DNA of 64,000 bases from Saccharopolyspora gloriosae (GCF_014203325.1 NZ_JACHIV010000001.1:4155501-4219500); one strand, 5' to 3'. Shown: positions 24,447-34,381, counted from the stretch's first letter. The notes: generated from the sequence alone by a model not told the origin. Made by a program: numbers and translations.

Positions 24447-25241
24447 ATGGGCGAGGCACCCGAGCAATCGGGGATGGTCAACAAATCGGTGACCAAAGCC
24501 GTCCGGTTGCTCCGCGAGCTGGCCGCCCAACCGCGGACCGGGGCCACCGTCACCACGCTCGCGAAGGCGGCGGGACTGAGCAGGCCGACGGCGTTCCGGC
24601 TGCTGCACAGCCTCGAACAGGGCGGTCTCGTCGACCGCATCGACACCAACTACGTCCTCGGCTGGGAACTGGCGCGGCTCGGCCGCAACGCGGACCCGTA
24701 CGCGGGCCTGGTGGCGCACGCGCAGCCGCTGCTGCAGGAACTGGCCGACGAGTTCAACGAGTCGGTGACGCTGTCCATCCCGAACGCGCAGGACGGCCTG
24801 GACCTGGTCGCCGAAGCCGCGGGCTCGCACGTGGTCGGCGTGCTGTCGCAGAACATGGTCGGCAGGCACTACCCGATGCACGCGAGCTCCACCGGCAAGG
24901 TCCTGCTCGCCGAGCAGTCGGCCGATCAGCTGTGCCGGACGCTGCCGGTGGAGCTCGAAGCCTTCACCCCGCACACCATCACCGACCGGGCGGCGCTGCT
25001 CGTGGAACTCGGGCAGGTCCTGGAGCAGGGCTTCGCGACCATCGACAACGAGCTGGAGCCCGAGCTGCTGTCGCTGTCGCGCCCGATCCGGGACAGCGCC
25101 GGGACGTTGGTGGCGATCCTCACCCTCAACGGTCCGCGGAGCCGCTTCGGCCGCGCCCGCATTCCCGAAGCGCTGCACAAGATGCAGAGCACCGTCGACC
25201 GGCTCGCGGAGCTGTTCTGGCGCGACTCGGAGAGCGCGTGA
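24447..25241 (+). CDS. IclR-family transcriptional regulator
   Basis: A 264-residue IclR protein: an N-terminal winged HTH (VTKAVRLLRELAAQPRTGATVTTLAKAAGLSRPTAFRLLHSLEQGGLVDR) and a C-terminal effector domain with HYPMHASSTGKVLLAEQS, QGFATIDNELEPELLSLSRPIRD and LVAILTLNGPRSRF. Effectors in this family are usually aromatic or small carboxylic acids. Start ATG 24447 with GGGAGG upstream. It is divergent from the MFS carrier at 22876 and likely regulates it. Five bases separate its stop from the convergent SCO4225-like gene. Confidence 0.9.
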   Translation: MGEAPEQSGMVNKSVTKAVRLLRELAAQPRTGATVTTLAKAAGLSRPTAFRLLHSLEQGGLVDRIDTNYVLGWELARLGRNADPYAGLVAHAQPLLQELADEFNESVTLSIPNAQDGLDLVAEAAGSHVVGVLSQNMVGRHYPMHASSTGKVLLAEQSADQLCRTLPVELEAFTPHTITDRAALLVELGQVLEQGFATIDNELEPELLSLSRPIRDSAGTLVAILTLNGPRSRFGRARIPEALHKMQSTVDRLAELFWRDSESA

Positions 25242-25245
25242 GCGG

Positions 25246-25557
25246 TCACGCGCCGCGGCGCACCTCGCTCGGGGTGCCGCAGTAGGCGATGCCGAGCAGC
25301 ACGGCCTGGAAGACGGCGGCGAACGCGACGCCGGCCCACAGCCACGGCCCCTCCAGCTGGACGAACACCAGCGAGGTCGGCGCCGTGACGAGGAATCCCC
25401 AGATCCCGGCCAGGCTCGCGTCGGCCCGGTCGACCAGCAGCGCGTCCGCGGCGGTCCACACCCACACCGCGGACACCAGCGTCAGGTAGCCCAGTCCCGC
25501 CGGGTTGAACAGGTACCGGTGGAATGCCGCGGCCCAAGAGCGCTGCGAGCCGTGCAT
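25246..25557 (-). CDS. SCO4225-type small membrane protein
   Basis: A 103-residue protein with three hydrophobic segments: YLTLVSAVWVWTAADALLV, AGIWGFLVTAPTSLVFV and WAGVAFAAVFQAVLLGIAYC. The arrangement matches the actinobacterial SCO4225 family of unknown function. ATG 25555-25557 has a clear AGGAGGT ribosome site. Monocistronic, convergent with iclR. Confidence 0.75.
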   Translation of the reverse strand: MHGSQRSWAAAFHRYLFNPAGLGYLTLVSAVWVWTAADALLVDRADASLAGIWGFLVTAPTSLVFVQLEGPWLWAGVAFAAVFQAVLLGIAYCGTPSEVRRGA

Positions 25558-25668
25558 GGGAGACCTCCTGGAAGACGATCACTGGAACCGATCTCCACTA
25601 TCCCGGCGGGACGGTTTCGACCGCATGAGCAGTTCTACCCATCCCCACCGACGATCACGCGCGTCGCG

Positions 25669-26274
25669 TCATCCGCGGCTCAGCAGCGCGACGAGGAACT
25701 CGGAGTCCGCGGCGAGCGGGCGCAAGTCCCAAGTGGACAGCTTCAGCTCGACCGCCAGGCCGGATTCCGCGGCGTCCGCGAAGAATTCGTCGAACCCGTA
25801 GCCCCGCCCGGCGCCGAACCCGACCGCGACGCGCCCCTGCGGCGCGAGGTGTTCGCGGAACCGCCGCAGCACCGCGCCGCGCGTGCTCGGCGCGAGGAAC
25901 GGCAGCACGTTCCCGGCGCACACGATCACGTCGAACGGCTCGGTGACGCCGCGCGCCGGGAGGTCCAGCTCGGCCAGGTCGCCGACGAGCCAGCGCGGGC
26001 CGGGGTGATCGTGCTCGGCGGCGGCGATCAGCTCCGGGTCGACGTCGACGCCGACGACCTCGTGGCCCGCCGCGGCCAGCGCGGACCCGACCCTGCCGGG
26101 GCCGCAGCCCGCGTCGAGGACGCGCGCGCCGCGGGGGACCATCGCGTCCACCATCCGGGCCTCACCGGCGAGGTCGTCGCCGGCCCGCGCCATGCCGCGG
26201 ATCCGCTCGACGTACCAGGCGGAGTGCCCGGGATCGGCCGCCACCTTCCGCATCCACATGCTCTGCTCGACCAT
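25669..26274 (-). CDS. Class I SAM-dependent methyltransferase
   Basis: A 201-residue methyltransferase: a leading SAWYVERIRGMA, motif I RVLDAGCGPGRVGSALAAAGHEVVGVDVDPELI, motif II PFDVIVCAGNVLPFLAPSTRGAVLRRFREHLAPQGRVAVGF. The N-terminal pattern MWMRKVAADPGHSAWYVERI is common in small actinobacterial methyltransferases of unknown substrate. I use ATG 26272-26274 behind GAGGAGGATGGGG; the frame is open further, but that part overlaps the divergent PPOX gene. Its divergent partner starts about 100 bp away. Confidence 0.83.
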   Translation of the reverse strand: MVEQSMWMRKVAADPGHSAWYVERIRGMARAGDDLAGEARMVDAMVPRGARVLDAGCGPGRVGSALAAAGHEVVGVDVDPELIAAAEHDHPGPRWLVGDLAELDLPARGVTEPFDVIVCAGNVLPFLAPSTRGAVLRRFREHLAPQGRVAVGFGAGRGYGFDEFFADAAESGLAVELKLSTWDLRPLAADSEFLVALLSRG

Positions 26275-26374
26275 GTCCCCATCCTCCTCGACCGGTACGC
26301 GGGAGCGGCAGGGCGCTCGCACTTCCGGTTCGTCGATCGCGCGATCGTCGGTGCCCGCCGCTACCTTCCGTGCC

Positions 26375-26800
26375 ATGGCTTTGACTGCACAGGAACGAGA
26401 GCAATTCCTCGCCGAACCGCACATCGGGGCGCTCGCGGTGGCGCAAGCGTCCGATCGGGCGCCGCTGACGGTGCCGATCTGGTACCAGTACTCCCCCGGC
26501 GGCGAGCTGTGGATCTACACGGGCCCGGAGTCGCGGAAGGCGCGGGCGATCCGCGACGCGGGCCGCTTCAGCCTGATGGTGCAGCGGACGGCGCCGTCGG
26601 TCCGCTACGTCTCGGTGGAAGGTCCGGTCGTCCGGACCGAGGCGGGATCTCCGGACCGTTCCCATGAGATGGCGCACCGCTACCTGCCGCCGGATCGGGC
26701 CGCCGAATTCATGGAGTACGAGCGGACCCGGCTCGGCGAGCACGTGGTGATCTACATGCGCCCGGAGCACTGGCTGTCGGCGGACCTCGGCTCGGTGTAG
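26375..26800 (+). CDS. Pyridoxamine-5'-phosphate oxidase-fold protein
   Basis: A 141-residue split-barrel flavin/F420-binding protein: an N-terminal ALTAQEREQFLAEPHIGALAVAQASDRAPLTVPIWYQY, then GELWIYTGPESRKARAIRDAGRFSLMVQ and YVSVEGPVV. This is the short PPOX form that usually binds FMN or F420 and acts on small molecules; no substrate can be assigned. Start ATG 26375. It is divergent from the methyltransferase at 25669. Confidence 0.83.
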   Translation: MALTAQEREQFLAEPHIGALAVAQASDRAPLTVPIWYQYSPGGELWIYTGPESRKARAIRDAGRFSLMVQRTAPSVRYVSVEGPVVRTEAGSPDRSHEMAHRYLPPDRAAEFMEYERTRLGEHVVIYMRPEHWLSADLGSV

Positions 26801-26964
26801 CGGATCCGCGCCGCTCCTCGACCGGGGGCCACCGGTGCTCCGGGGCGAGGAGCGCGCCCGTTCACACTTTAAGTCATCCAACTTAGCCAGGTGTAGCGTG
26901 GTGGCCGACCGACCGGCACGAGCCGGTCGGACAGCGTCGACGAGCGTGAACTGCGAGGAAATCC

Positions 26965-27792
26965 ATGTCCCCCACCGGCGAGCAGCCCACCCGCGAAGTA
27001 GCGGTCGTGATCGGAACGGGCGGCATGGGCCAGGCCATCGCGCGCCGCGAGGGCTGCGGCCGCAGGCTCGTCCTGGCCGACTTCGACACCGCGTCCCTCG
27101 AACGGTTCGCCGACGTGCTCCGCGACGAGGGTTTCGACGTGACCACGGCGGAGGTGGACGTCGCGGATCGCGCCTCGGTCGCGTCGGTGGCGGCGCTCGC
27201 CGACGGGCTCGGCCCGATCACCCGCCTCGTGCACACGGCGGGCGTTTCCCCCATCCAGGCGCCCGCGAGCACCATCCTCGCCGTCGACCTCCTCGGGACC
27301 GCGTTCGTGCTGGCGGAGTTCGAGCGGGTCGTCGCGGCGGGCGGCGCCGGGGTCGTGATCTCCAGCATGTCCGGCCACTTCGCCCGCCTCAACGCCGAGG
27401 ACGAGCGGGCGCTCGCCGTGACACCCGCCGAGGAACTGCTGGAGCTGCCCGTCGTGGCGGCCGTCGACGATCCGAAAGCCGCGTATCCGCTGTCCAAGCG
27501 GGCCAACCAGCTGCGCGTGCAGGCCGCCGCGACGACCTGGGGCGCGCGCGGGGCGCGGATCAACAGCATCAGTCCCGGCGTCATCTCCACGCCGATGGCG
27601 CGCCAGGAACTGGCGAGCGAGCACGGCGACCGGATGCGCACCATGATCGACTCCTCGGGCGCGGGACGGATCGGCACCACCACCGACATCGCCGACGCGG
27701 CGTCCTTCCTGCTCGGCCCGGCGGCCTCGTTCATCACGGGCACGGACCTGCTCGTCGACGGCGGCGTCGTCGCGGCGACCCGGCAGTTCTGA
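26965..27792 (+). CDS. Short-chain dehydrogenase/reductase
   Basis: A 275-residue SDR with a slightly modified nucleotide motif (VIGTGGMGQAIA instead of TGxxxGxG), an acidic LADFD that suggests NAD preference, VHTAGVSP, S...YPLSKRANQ for the catalytic Tyr-Lys, and a C-terminal DIADAASFLLGPAASFITGTDLLVDGG. Substrate unknown. ATG 26965 follows GAGGAAAT. Upstream (26801-26964) is an AT-rich patch (CACTTTAAGTCATCCAACTT) that may hold its promoter. A 15-bp palindrome begins 13 bases after the stop. Confidence 0.85.
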   Translation: MSPTGEQPTREVAVVIGTGGMGQAIARREGCGRRLVLADFDTASLERFADVLRDEGFDVTTAEVDVADRASVASVAALADGLGPITRLVHTAGVSPIQAPASTILAVDLLGTAFVLAEFERVVAAGGAGVVISSMSGHFARLNAEDERALAVTPAEELLELPVVAAVDDPKAAYPLSKRANQLRVQAAATTWGARGARINSISPGVISTPMARQELASEHGDRMRTMIDSSGAGRIGTTTDIADAASFLLGPAASFITGTDLLVDGGVVAATRQF

Positions 27793-27804
27793 GCAGCCCC
27801 TTTT

Positions 27805-27819
27805 CGTCCATTGTGGACG
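27805..27819. other. Palindrome CGTCCATTGTGGACG after the SDR gene
   Basis: Perfect 6-bp arms around TTG. It differs by one base from CGTCCACTGTGGACG at 57879, between two divergent MFS genes. Could be a weak terminator or a protein site. The following 270 bp (to 28090) show nothing gene-like. Confidence 0.35.
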
Positions 27820-28091
27820 TATAGGGGCAGCGGCTCGCGCCAGTCGAGCCCCACGGGCCGACCGAAATCGCGCCTTTCCCAGAATTGCCGTTCCGCGTCC
27901 GCGAATCAGGTGCCACGACTGAACTTCACGGTTCCCTCGACAGGGCGGAACAGAACCACGCCGCGCCGGCCAGGAAAAGCGGCACCACGACGGCGCGGTC
28001 CGTTTTTCCCGAATCCCCGATTTCGCAATCCGGCACAAGGACGACTTCACGTACCGCGTGATGGCGGAATCTCCGGGCAGAGCCTGGCGAA

Positions 28092-28135
28092 AAAGGTCTA
28101 GACCCATTGACGGGGTGATCGGGTCCACATAGGTT
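28092..28135 (+). promoter_or_regulatory. DasR-like dre site and promoter before the GH18 pair
   Basis: The 16-bp site 28092-28107 contains GGTCTAGACC (28095-28104), the core of the DasR-responsive element that controls chitin and GlcNAc genes in Streptomyces. It is followed at once by a promoter candidate TTGACG (28107-28112), 17 bp, TAGGTT (28130-28135). Repression by DasR relieved by amino-sugar phosphate is inferred. Confidence 0.6.
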
Positions 28136-28274
28136 TGCCGCCCGTCGGCAGCGGCGCCGAACACGCGCCGCGCCGACCCGTCCGCAGCAGAACCCGGACC
28201 GAGCGCGGCGCGTTCCGGGATCTCCTGGCCACACCACACCGGTCCCCGGACCGGGCGGGTAGAGGAGAACACCC

Positions 28275-29270
28275 TTGACGACGAAACCGATCCGATGGGC
28301 GGCGCTGGCGGCCGGCCTGCTGGTGCTGCCGTTCACCGGCGGCCCCGCGGCCGAGGCCGCGCCCGGCGAACTCCGCTCCGCGCCGTACTACATGCCGCTG
28401 GACAACGCCCCGCAGGACATCACCGAGGCAATCGAGGCCAGCGGCCAGAAGGACTACATCTTCGCCTTCGTGCTCGCGCCCGACGCCGGCAGCTGCACCC
28501 CCACCTGGGACGGCAAACCGGGCCAGGAGGTCGAGACCGACACCGCGGTCAAGGAGAAGGCCGACGCCGTGCGCGCGGCCGGTGGCGACCTGTCGGTGTC
28601 CTTCGGCGGGTACAACGGCATCGACCTCGGCGCAGCCTGCCCGGACTCCGCCTCGCTCGCGGACGCCTACCAGCAGGTGATCGACAAGTACGGGCTCACC
28701 CACATCGACCTCGACGTCGAAGGCGACGACCTCGGCGACGTGCCGGGCGAGACCAAGCGCTTCGAGGCGATCAAGTCCCTCAAGCAGAACAACCCCGACC
28801 TGCACGTCACGCTGACGCTGCCGACGACCACCGTCGGGCTCAACGACGCGGGCAAGGCGGAGATCCAGCGCGCCAAGGACATCGGCGCCGAGATCGACCT
28901 CTACAAGGTCATGGACTTCGACTACGGCGGCCCCGCCGACGACATGGCCAACAGCGCGATCGGCGTGGCCGAGGCGGTGCACGAGCAGATCCGCGAGCTG
29001 CACCCCGAGCTCGACGACGCCGCCGCCTACGCGCGCACCGGCGTCATCCTCATGAACGGGCACACCGACCAGCCCAGCGAGCTGTTCACCCAGGACACCT
29101 TCCGCGCGGTGCTCGACTACGCGAAGCAGCACCGGCTCGGCAGGCTCTCGTACTGGTCGATGAACCGCGACCGGGTCTGCACCGAAGAGGGCGGCTGGGC
29201 CGACGGCAAGTGCAGCAGCGTCGAGCAGCAGCCGTACGAGTTCACCCAGATCTTCGCCGAATACCAGTGA
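28275..29270 (+). CDS. Secreted GH18 chitinase-like protein 1
   Basis: A 331-residue protein with a Sec signal peptide (MTTKPIRWAALAAGLLVLPF, cleavage near AEAAP). The catalytic domain fits the GH18 subgroup where the active motif reads THIDLDVEG (D145, D147, E149) rather than DGxDxDxE; E149 would be the acid/base. Four cysteines suggest disulfides. It would act on extracellular chitin or chito-oligosaccharides, though small catalytic-only GH18 proteins of this kind are poorly characterised. Start TTG 28275 follows GAGGAG. It is followed 17 bp later by a paralogue and preceded by a DasR-like site. Confidence 0.85.
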   Translation: MTTKPIRWAALAAGLLVLPFTGGPAAEAAPGELRSAPYYMPLDNAPQDITEAIEASGQKDYIFAFVLAPDAGSCTPTWDGKPGQEVETDTAVKEKADAVRAAGGDLSVSFGGYNGIDLGAACPDSASLADAYQQVIDKYGLTHIDLDVEGDDLGDVPGETKRFEAIKSLKQNNPDLHVTLTLPTTTVGLNDAGKAEIQRAKDIGAEIDLYKVMDFDYGGPADDMANSAIGVAEAVHEQIRELHPELDDAAAYARTGVILMNGHTDQPSELFTQDTFRAVLDYAKQHRLGRLSYWSMNRDRVCTEEGGWADGKCSSVEQQPYEFTQIFAEYQ

Positions 29271-29287
29271 CACCAGGAGAATCGCAG

Positions 29288-30277
29288 ATGAAACCCCTGT
29301 CCAAGCTGGTGGCCGCGATCGCCGCCACCACGGTCCTCCCGCTGTCCGCGATGTCCGCGGGCGCCGCCGAACCGGCCCCCGCCGCCCCGCCCGCGCCGGC
29401 GCCGGCCGCGGAGATGAAGGTCGCGCCGTACATCGACATCACCCAGGACAAGCCCACGCTCGCCGAGGTCGCGGAAGCCACCGGGCAGAAGAACTTCACG
29501 CTGGCCTTCGTGCTCGGCAGCGCCGCCGGGTGCACGCCGATGTGGGGCGGCGAGAAGGCGCTGGACGACCCGAGCATCGTCGGCCAGATCGACGAGCTCC
29601 GCGCGCAGGGCGGGGACGTCATCGTCGCCACCGGCGGCGCGATGGGCCCGTACCTGGAGAGCGTGTGCGGCAGCGCGGACGAACTCCTCGGCGCCTACAA
29701 GCAGATCCTCGACGTCACCGGCAGCAACCACCTCGACGTCGACGTCGAGGCGACCATCCCGGAGGACGTCGCGAACGAGGCGCTGGCGAAGCTGCAGGCC
29801 GAGCGCGGTACGAAGGTCAGCTACACGCTGCGCGTGCAGAGCGACGACACCGGGCTCGACCCGTACTCGCTGCAGGTGCTGCAGAGCGCCGCGAAGCACG
29901 GCGTCGACGTGCTGGTGAACCCGATGGCCATGGAGTTCGGCTCCACCAAGCCCTGGGGTGACGCGGTGATCGCGGCCTCCGAGAGCGTGCTCAAGCAGAT
30001 GAAGGAGATCTGGCCGGACCTCAGCGAGGCCGACCTCAAGGCCCGCCTCGGCGTGACGCCGATGATCGGCCGCAACTACAACGGCAACATCTTCACCCCG
30101 GACAACGCCCGCCAGCTGCTGGACTGGGCCGACGCGAACCAGATCGGCCTGCTGTCGTTCTGGTCCGCGGGCCGCGACAACGGGAGCTGCCCCGGCGGCG
30201 CGGTCTCCCCGACGTGCAGCAGCATCGAGCAGGCGCCGTACGAGTTCACGAACATCATCAAGGGCTTCGGCGCCTGA
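29288..30277 (+). CDS. Secreted GH18 chitinase-like protein 2
   Basis: A 329-residue paralogue of the preceding gene with its own signal peptide (residues 1-27, LSAMSAGAAEP) and a Pro/Ala linker. The active-site segment is NHLDVDVEA, keeping D-x-D-x-E. Cysteines near the same positions and a matching C-terminal SIEQAPYEFTNIIK (compare SVEQQPYEFTQIF in gene 1) show tandem duplication followed by strong divergence. ATG 29288 is behind CAGGAGAA. The pair form an operon ending at a clear hairpin. Confidence 0.85.
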   Translation: MKPLSKLVAAIAATTVLPLSAMSAGAAEPAPAAPPAPAPAAEMKVAPYIDITQDKPTLAEVAEATGQKNFTLAFVLGSAAGCTPMWGGEKALDDPSIVGQIDELRAQGGDVIVATGGAMGPYLESVCGSADELLGAYKQILDVTGSNHLDVDVEATIPEDVANEALAKLQAERGTKVSYTLRVQSDDTGLDPYSLQVLQSAAKHGVDVLVNPMAMEFGSTKPWGDAVIAASESVLKQMKEIWPDLSEADLKARLGVTPMIGRNYNGNIFTPDNARQLLDWADANQIGLLSFWSAGRDNGSCPGGAVSPTCSSIEQAPYEFTNIIKGFGA

Positions 30278-30301
30278 CCGGCTCCACCGAGCTCAGCTGA
30301 C

Positions 30302-30337
30302 CGCCCCCTCGGCCCGGCCTTCCGGACCGAGGGGGCG
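30302..30337 (+). terminator. Terminator of the GH18 operon
   Basis: CGCCCCCTCGG (30302-30312) pairs perfectly with CCGAGGGGGCG (30327-30337) 25 bp after the stop of the second GH18 gene; TTCGT follows. Confidence 0.75.
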
Positions 30338-30370
30338 TTCGTCCGGACCACGGACGGTCGCTTCACCTGT

Positions 30371-30590
30371 TCTGATCTTGCCTCTCCAGGTGAGCGGCGT
30401 TCGTGGTCGTTGTCCTGTCAGCGGCGAAGCCGCTGAGCAGCGACCAGCTTGAGCAAGGTGACCACCGGCGGGTTCTCAGCGGCTTCCTCGCGAGGACAGC
30501 TTTTTTCCTCGTGGCGGAGCCACTTGGAAAAAAGATTCCGCAGCGAGGAAGCCGCTGAGGTTCCGCCACCCGACCCACTACGCAGGTCGT
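30371..30590 (+). repeat. Structured intergenic repeat, copy 5 (class A)
   Basis: Leader TCTGATCTTG at 30371, hairpin 1 at 30419-30435, and a 17-bp perfect main stem 30475-30491 with 30543-30559. The inner CTTTTTTCC/GGAAAAAAG and apical GTGGC-GGA-GCCAC are intact. It lies between the GH18 terminator and the convergent ABC exporter operon. Confidence 0.9.
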
Positions 30591-30605
30591 GCTGCGCAAG
30601 TCTCC

Positions 30606-32444
30606 TCAAACTTCCGGCGTGGCCGGGCCGGTGAACTGCGCGGAGTGCAGTGCCGCGTAGGTCCCACCGGCGGCGATCAGCTCGTCGTGCGAGCCCTGCT
30701 CGATGATCGCGCCGCCGTCCATGACGAGGATCGTGTGGGCGTCGCGGATCGTGGAGAGCCGGTGCGCGATGACGAACGCGGTGCGCCCGGTGCGCAACGT
30801 GGCCATGGCCCGCTGGATCAGCGCCTCGGTGCGGGTGTCCACGGAGCTGGTCGCCTCGTCGAGCACGAGGATCGACGGGTCGGCCAGGAACGCCCGCGCG
30901 ATCGTGATCAGCTGCTTCTCCCCCGCGCTGACCCCGGTGCCCTCGTCGTCGAGGACGGTGTCGTAGCCGTCCGGCAGGCTGCGGGCGAAGTGGTCGACGT
31001 GCGCGGCCTTCGCGGCTTCGACGACCTCCTCGCGGGTCGCGTCCTGCTTGCCGTAGGCGATGTTCTCCGCGATGGTGCCGCCGAACAGCCAGGTGTCCTG
31101 CAGGACCATGCCGGTCGCGGCCCGCAGCCGCTCCCGGGACATCGTGCGGGTGTCGACGCCGTCCAGGGTGATCCGGCCCGCGCTGATCTCGTAGAACCGC
31201 ATCAGCAGGTTGACCAGGGTGCTCTTGCCCGCTCCGGTGGGGCCGACGATGGCGACCGTGTCGCCCGGCTCGGCGATCAGCGAGAGGTCTTCGATCAGCG
31301 GTTCGTCCGGCCGGTAGCGGAACGCCACGTGCTCGAACGCGACCCGGCCGCGCGGGCGGTCGGAGGTCGCGGCGTCGTCGGGCGAGGGCTCCTGTTCGGG
31401 CGCGTCGAGGAAGTCGAAGACCCGCTCCGCCGAAGCGAGCCCGGACTGCAGCAGCGCGGCCATGCTCGCGACCTGCGTCAGCGGCTGGCTGAACTGGCGG
31501 GAGTACTGCACGAACGCCTGCACGTCCCCCACCGAGAGCGCGCCGGACGCGACGCGGAGGCCGCCGACCACCGCGACCAGCAGGTAGTTCAGGTTGCTCA
31601 GGAACATCATGCCGGGCTGGATCAGCCCCGACAGGAACTGGGCGCGGAACCCGGCCGCCGCCAACTCCTCGTTTCGCGCCCGGAAGGTCTCGGCGGCGTT
31701 CTGCTGGCGGCCGAAGGCCTTGATGGTGGAGTGCCCGGTGTACATCTCCTCGACGTGCCCGTTGAGCTCGCCGGTGCTCTTCCACTGCGCCGCGAACTGC
31801 GGCTGCGCCCGCTTGCCGATCCGGTACGTGACGAGCGCCGACAGCGGGATGCTCAGCAGCGCGAACAGCGCCAGCAGCCCGGAGATGGAGAACATCACCG
31901 CGAGCACGCCGAGGATGGTCAGCACCGAGACGACGACCTGCGAGAGCGTTTGCTGCAGCGACTGGCTCACGTTGTCGATGTCGTTGGTGACCCGGCTGAG
32001 CACCTCGCCGCGGGACTGGCGGTCGAAGTGGCTCACCGGCAGCTTCGCGAGCTTGGCCTCCGCGTCCCGGCGCAACCGGCTGCCCGTGCGCTGCACGGCG
32101 CCGTTGGTCAGCCGAGCTTGCGCGACGCCGAACAGGCCGGAGCCCGCGTAGACCGCCAACGCCGCCAGCAGGACGGAACCCACCGCTGCGAAGTCGACGC
32201 CGCCCCCGGCCGCACCCGCGATGATCAGGTCGGTGGCCTGCCCGAGGTACTTGGGTCCGAGCACGCTCAACGTCACGCTCACCACGGCCAGCAGCACCAC
32301 CACGATCAGCAGCGGCCGTTCGGGGCCGAGCCGTCCGAGCAGCCGCCGGGCCGAAGCGACGAAGCCGGTGGGCCGGTTGCGGTCCGGTGCGGGCTGCGCC
32401 GTGGCCCCCTCACCGGACGGGCGGGCACGGGTGGGGGCGCTCAT
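30606..32444 (-). CDS. ABC exporter half-transporter (second subunit of a heterodimer)
   Basis: A 612-residue TMD-NBD protein: six membrane segments in the first 330 residues, then an ATPase domain with Walker [11 protein letters not shown]-loop VLQDTWLF, a degenerate signature VSAGEKQL in place of LSGGQ, Walker [13 protein letters not shown] with the catalytic Glu, and the H-loop IAHRLS. The start ATG 32442-32444 overlaps the stop of the upstream half-transporter (ATGA). The long frame beyond it is a shadow. Together the two halves resemble MdlAB/TM287-288 heterodimers with one degenerate ATP site. Substrate (lipid or drug) is unknown. Confidence 0.92.
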   Translation of the reverse strand: MSAPTRARPSGEGATAQPAPDRNRPTGFVASARRLLGRLGPERPLLIVVVLLAVVSVTLSVLGPKYLGQATDLIIAGAAGGGVDFAAVGSVLLAALAVYAGSGLFGVAQARLTNGAVQRTGSRLRRDAEAKLAKLPVSHFDRQSRGEVLSRVTNDIDNVSQSLQQTLSQVVVSVLTILGVLAVMFSISGLLALFALLSIPLSALVTYRIGKRAQPQFAAQWKSTGELNGHVEEMYTGHSTIKAFGRQQNAAETFRARNEELAAAGFRAQFLSGLIQPGMMFLSNLNYLLVAVVGGLRVASGALSVGDVQAFVQYSRQFSQPLTQVASMAALLQSGLASAERVFDFLDAPEQEPSPDDAATSDRPRGRVAFEHVAFRYRPDEPLIEDLSLIAEPGDTVAIVGPTGAGKSTLVNLLMRFYEISAGRITLDGVDTRTMSRERLRAATGMVLQDTWLFGGTIAENIAYGKQDATREEVVEAAKAAHVDHFARSLPDGYDTVLDDEGTGVSAGEKQLITIARAFLADPSILVLDEATSSVDTRTEALIQRAMATLRTGRTAFVIAHRLSTIRDAHTILVMDGGAIIEQGSHDELIAAGGTYAALHSAQFTGPATPEV

Positions 32445-34174
32445 GCCGCTTCCTCCTCGGACAGCTGCGACAGGACGATCTCCCGGTAGGTCTCGTTGTC
32501 CGCCATCAGCTCCTGGTGGGTGCCTGCCCCGACGAGCCGTCCCGCGTCGAGCACCAGGATGCGGTCGGCGTCGCGGATCGTGTTGACCCGCTGGGCGACG
32601 ATGACGACCGTCGCGTCCGCCGTCTCCTGCCGCAGCCCGGCCCGGACCTGCGCGTCGGTGGCGTAGTCCAGCGCGGAGAACGAGTCGTCGAACAGGTGGA
32701 TCTCGGGGCGCCGCACCAGCGCCCTGGCGATGGCGAGCCGCTGGCGCTGGCCGCCGGAGACGTTGCCGCCGCCTTGGGACAGCGGCGCGTCGAGCCCGCC
32801 GGGCAACCGGCGCACGAAATCGGCGGCCCGCGCGATCTCCAGCGCGTGCCACAGGTCGTCGTCGGTGGCCTCCGGGTCGCCGTAGCGCAGGTTGCTCGCC
32901 ACGGTGCCGGAGAACAGGTACGGGCGTTGCGGGACGAACGCGACGGTCCGGGTCAGCGTCGCCGGATCCAGGTCCCGGACGTCGACGCCGTCGATCAGGA
33001 TCGTGCCGGTCGTGACGTCGGACAGCCGGGGGATGAGGTTGATCAGGGTGCTCTTGCCGCTGCCGGTGCTGCCGATGATCGCCGTGGTCTCACCGGGGCG
33101 CGCGTGGAACTCGATGCCCTGCAGCACCGGTTCCTCCGCGCCCGGGTAGCGGAAGCCGACGTCGCGCAGTTCCAGGTGGCCGCGCCGGTGCAGCTCGCGG
33201 ACCGGCTCGCTCGGCAGGCGGACCGTGCTCTCGGTGTCGAGCACTTCCTGGATGCGTTCGGCGCACACCTCGGCGCGCGGGATCATCATGAACATGAACG
33301 TCGCCATCATCACCGACATGAGGATCTGCATCAGGTAGCTCAGGAAGGCGACGAGCGCGCCGACCTGCATCGCACCAGAGTCGATGCGCCCGGCGGCGAA
33401 CCAGGTCACCGCGACGCTGGACACGTTCACCACGATCATCACCGTGGGGAACATCAGCGCCATCAGGTTCCCGACGCGCAGCGCGGTGCCGGTCAGTTCG
33501 GCGTTCGCCTCGCCGAACCGGCGCTGCTCGTGGACGTCCTTGTTGAACGCGCGGATGACCTGCAACCCGTTGATCTGCTCGCGCAGGATGCGGTTGACCG
33601 CGTCGATGCGCACCTGCATGGCGCGAAACAGCGGCCGCAACCGGGCGACGAGCAGCGCGATGAGCACGCCCAGCAGCGGCACGACCACCACGAGCAGCCC
33701 GGAGAGCACCGCGTCCTGGTCGAGTGCCAGCACGATCCCGCCGACGCACATGATCGGCGCGGTGATCATCAGCGTGAAGGTGACCAGCACCAGCATCTGG
33801 ATCTGCTGGACATCGTTGGTCGTGCGGGTGATCAGCGACGGCGCCCCGAACCGCCCCACTTCGCGCGCGGAGAAGGACTGCACCTGGTCGAACACCGAGG
33901 CGCGCAGGTCGCGGCCGAGCGCCGTCGCGGTCCGGGCGCCGAAGCCGACGGCGCCGATCGCGCAGATCAGCTGCACCGCCGCCACCGCGAGCATCACGCC
34001 GCCGACGCGCAGGATGTGACCTTGGTCGCCGGTGAGCACGCCGTTGTCGATGATGTCGGCGTTCAGCGCGGGCAGGTACAGCGTGGCGACCGTCTGGACC
34101 AGCTGCAGCACGACCAGCGCGATGATCGGCAACGCGTAGGGCCGCAGGTGGGCCCGCAGTAATCGGAGCAGCAC
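32441..34174 (-). CDS. ABC exporter half-transporter (first subunit of a heterodimer)
   Basis: A 577-residue TMD-NBD protein with six membrane segments, Walker [11 protein letters not shown]-loop FVPQRPYLF, a canonical signature VSGGQRQR, and Walker [13 protein letters not shown] in which the catalytic Glu is Asp; the H-loop His is replaced (VAQRVN). This asymmetric loss matches the degenerate-site subunit of heterodimeric exporters, complementary to the VSAGE signature of its partner. I use GTG 34172-34174 behind GAGGGATC; the frame runs back to 34225 without a better site. Two-gene operon, leftward, overlapping its partner by 4 nt. Confidence 0.92.
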   Translation of the reverse strand: MLLRLLRAHLRPYALPIIALVVLQLVQTVATLYLPALNADIIDNGVLTGDQGHILRVGGVMLAVAAVQLICAIGAVGFGARTATALGRDLRASVFDQVQSFSAREVGRFGAPSLITRTTNDVQQIQMLVLVTFTLMITAPIMCVGGIVLALDQDAVLSGLLVVVVPLLGVLIALLVARLRPLFRAMQVRIDAVNRILREQINGLQVIRAFNKDVHEQRRFGEANAELTGTALRVGNLMALMFPTVMIVVNVSSVAVTWFAAGRIDSGAMQVGALVAFLSYLMQILMSVMMATFMFMMIPRAEVCAERIQEVLDTESTVRLPSEPVRELHRRGHLELRDVGFRYPGAEEPVLQGIEFHARPGETTAIIGSTGSGKSTLINLIPRLSDVTTGTILIDGVDVRDLDPATLTRTVAFVPQRPYLFSGTVASNLRYGDPEATDDDLWHALEIARAADFVRRLPGGLDAPLSQGGGNVSGGQRQRLAIARALVRRPEIHLFDDSFSALDYATDAQVRAGLRQETADATVVIVAQRVNTIRDADRILVLDAGRLVGAGTHQELMADNETYREIVLSQLSEEEAA

Positions 34175-34345
34175 GCGATCCCTCTGCGGAAGTCGGGGAG
34201 ACCTCCGCGGACGGCGAAGGACCACCGGCCAGCTTAACCCTTCCCGACGAGCACTCGCGCCGTTCGAATTCGCCCCTAGGGGCAGGGCACGGGGACTAGT
34301 GCACTGTCCGCACCGGCGTCCCGAGCTCGTCGTCCCCTCGGCCGC

Positions 34346-34381
34346 AGCACGGGTTCTCAGCGCCGTCTCGCGAGGACGGCG
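34346..34381 (+). repeat. Decayed partial copy of the structured repeat
   Basis: GCACGGGTTCTCAGC, then CGTCTCGCGAGGACGGC, match the left half of the family (gggttctcagc...tctcgcgaggacagc) but the right arm is missing. It lies about 75 bp before intact copy 6. Suggests repeated insertion or partial loss at the same place. Confidence 0.55.
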
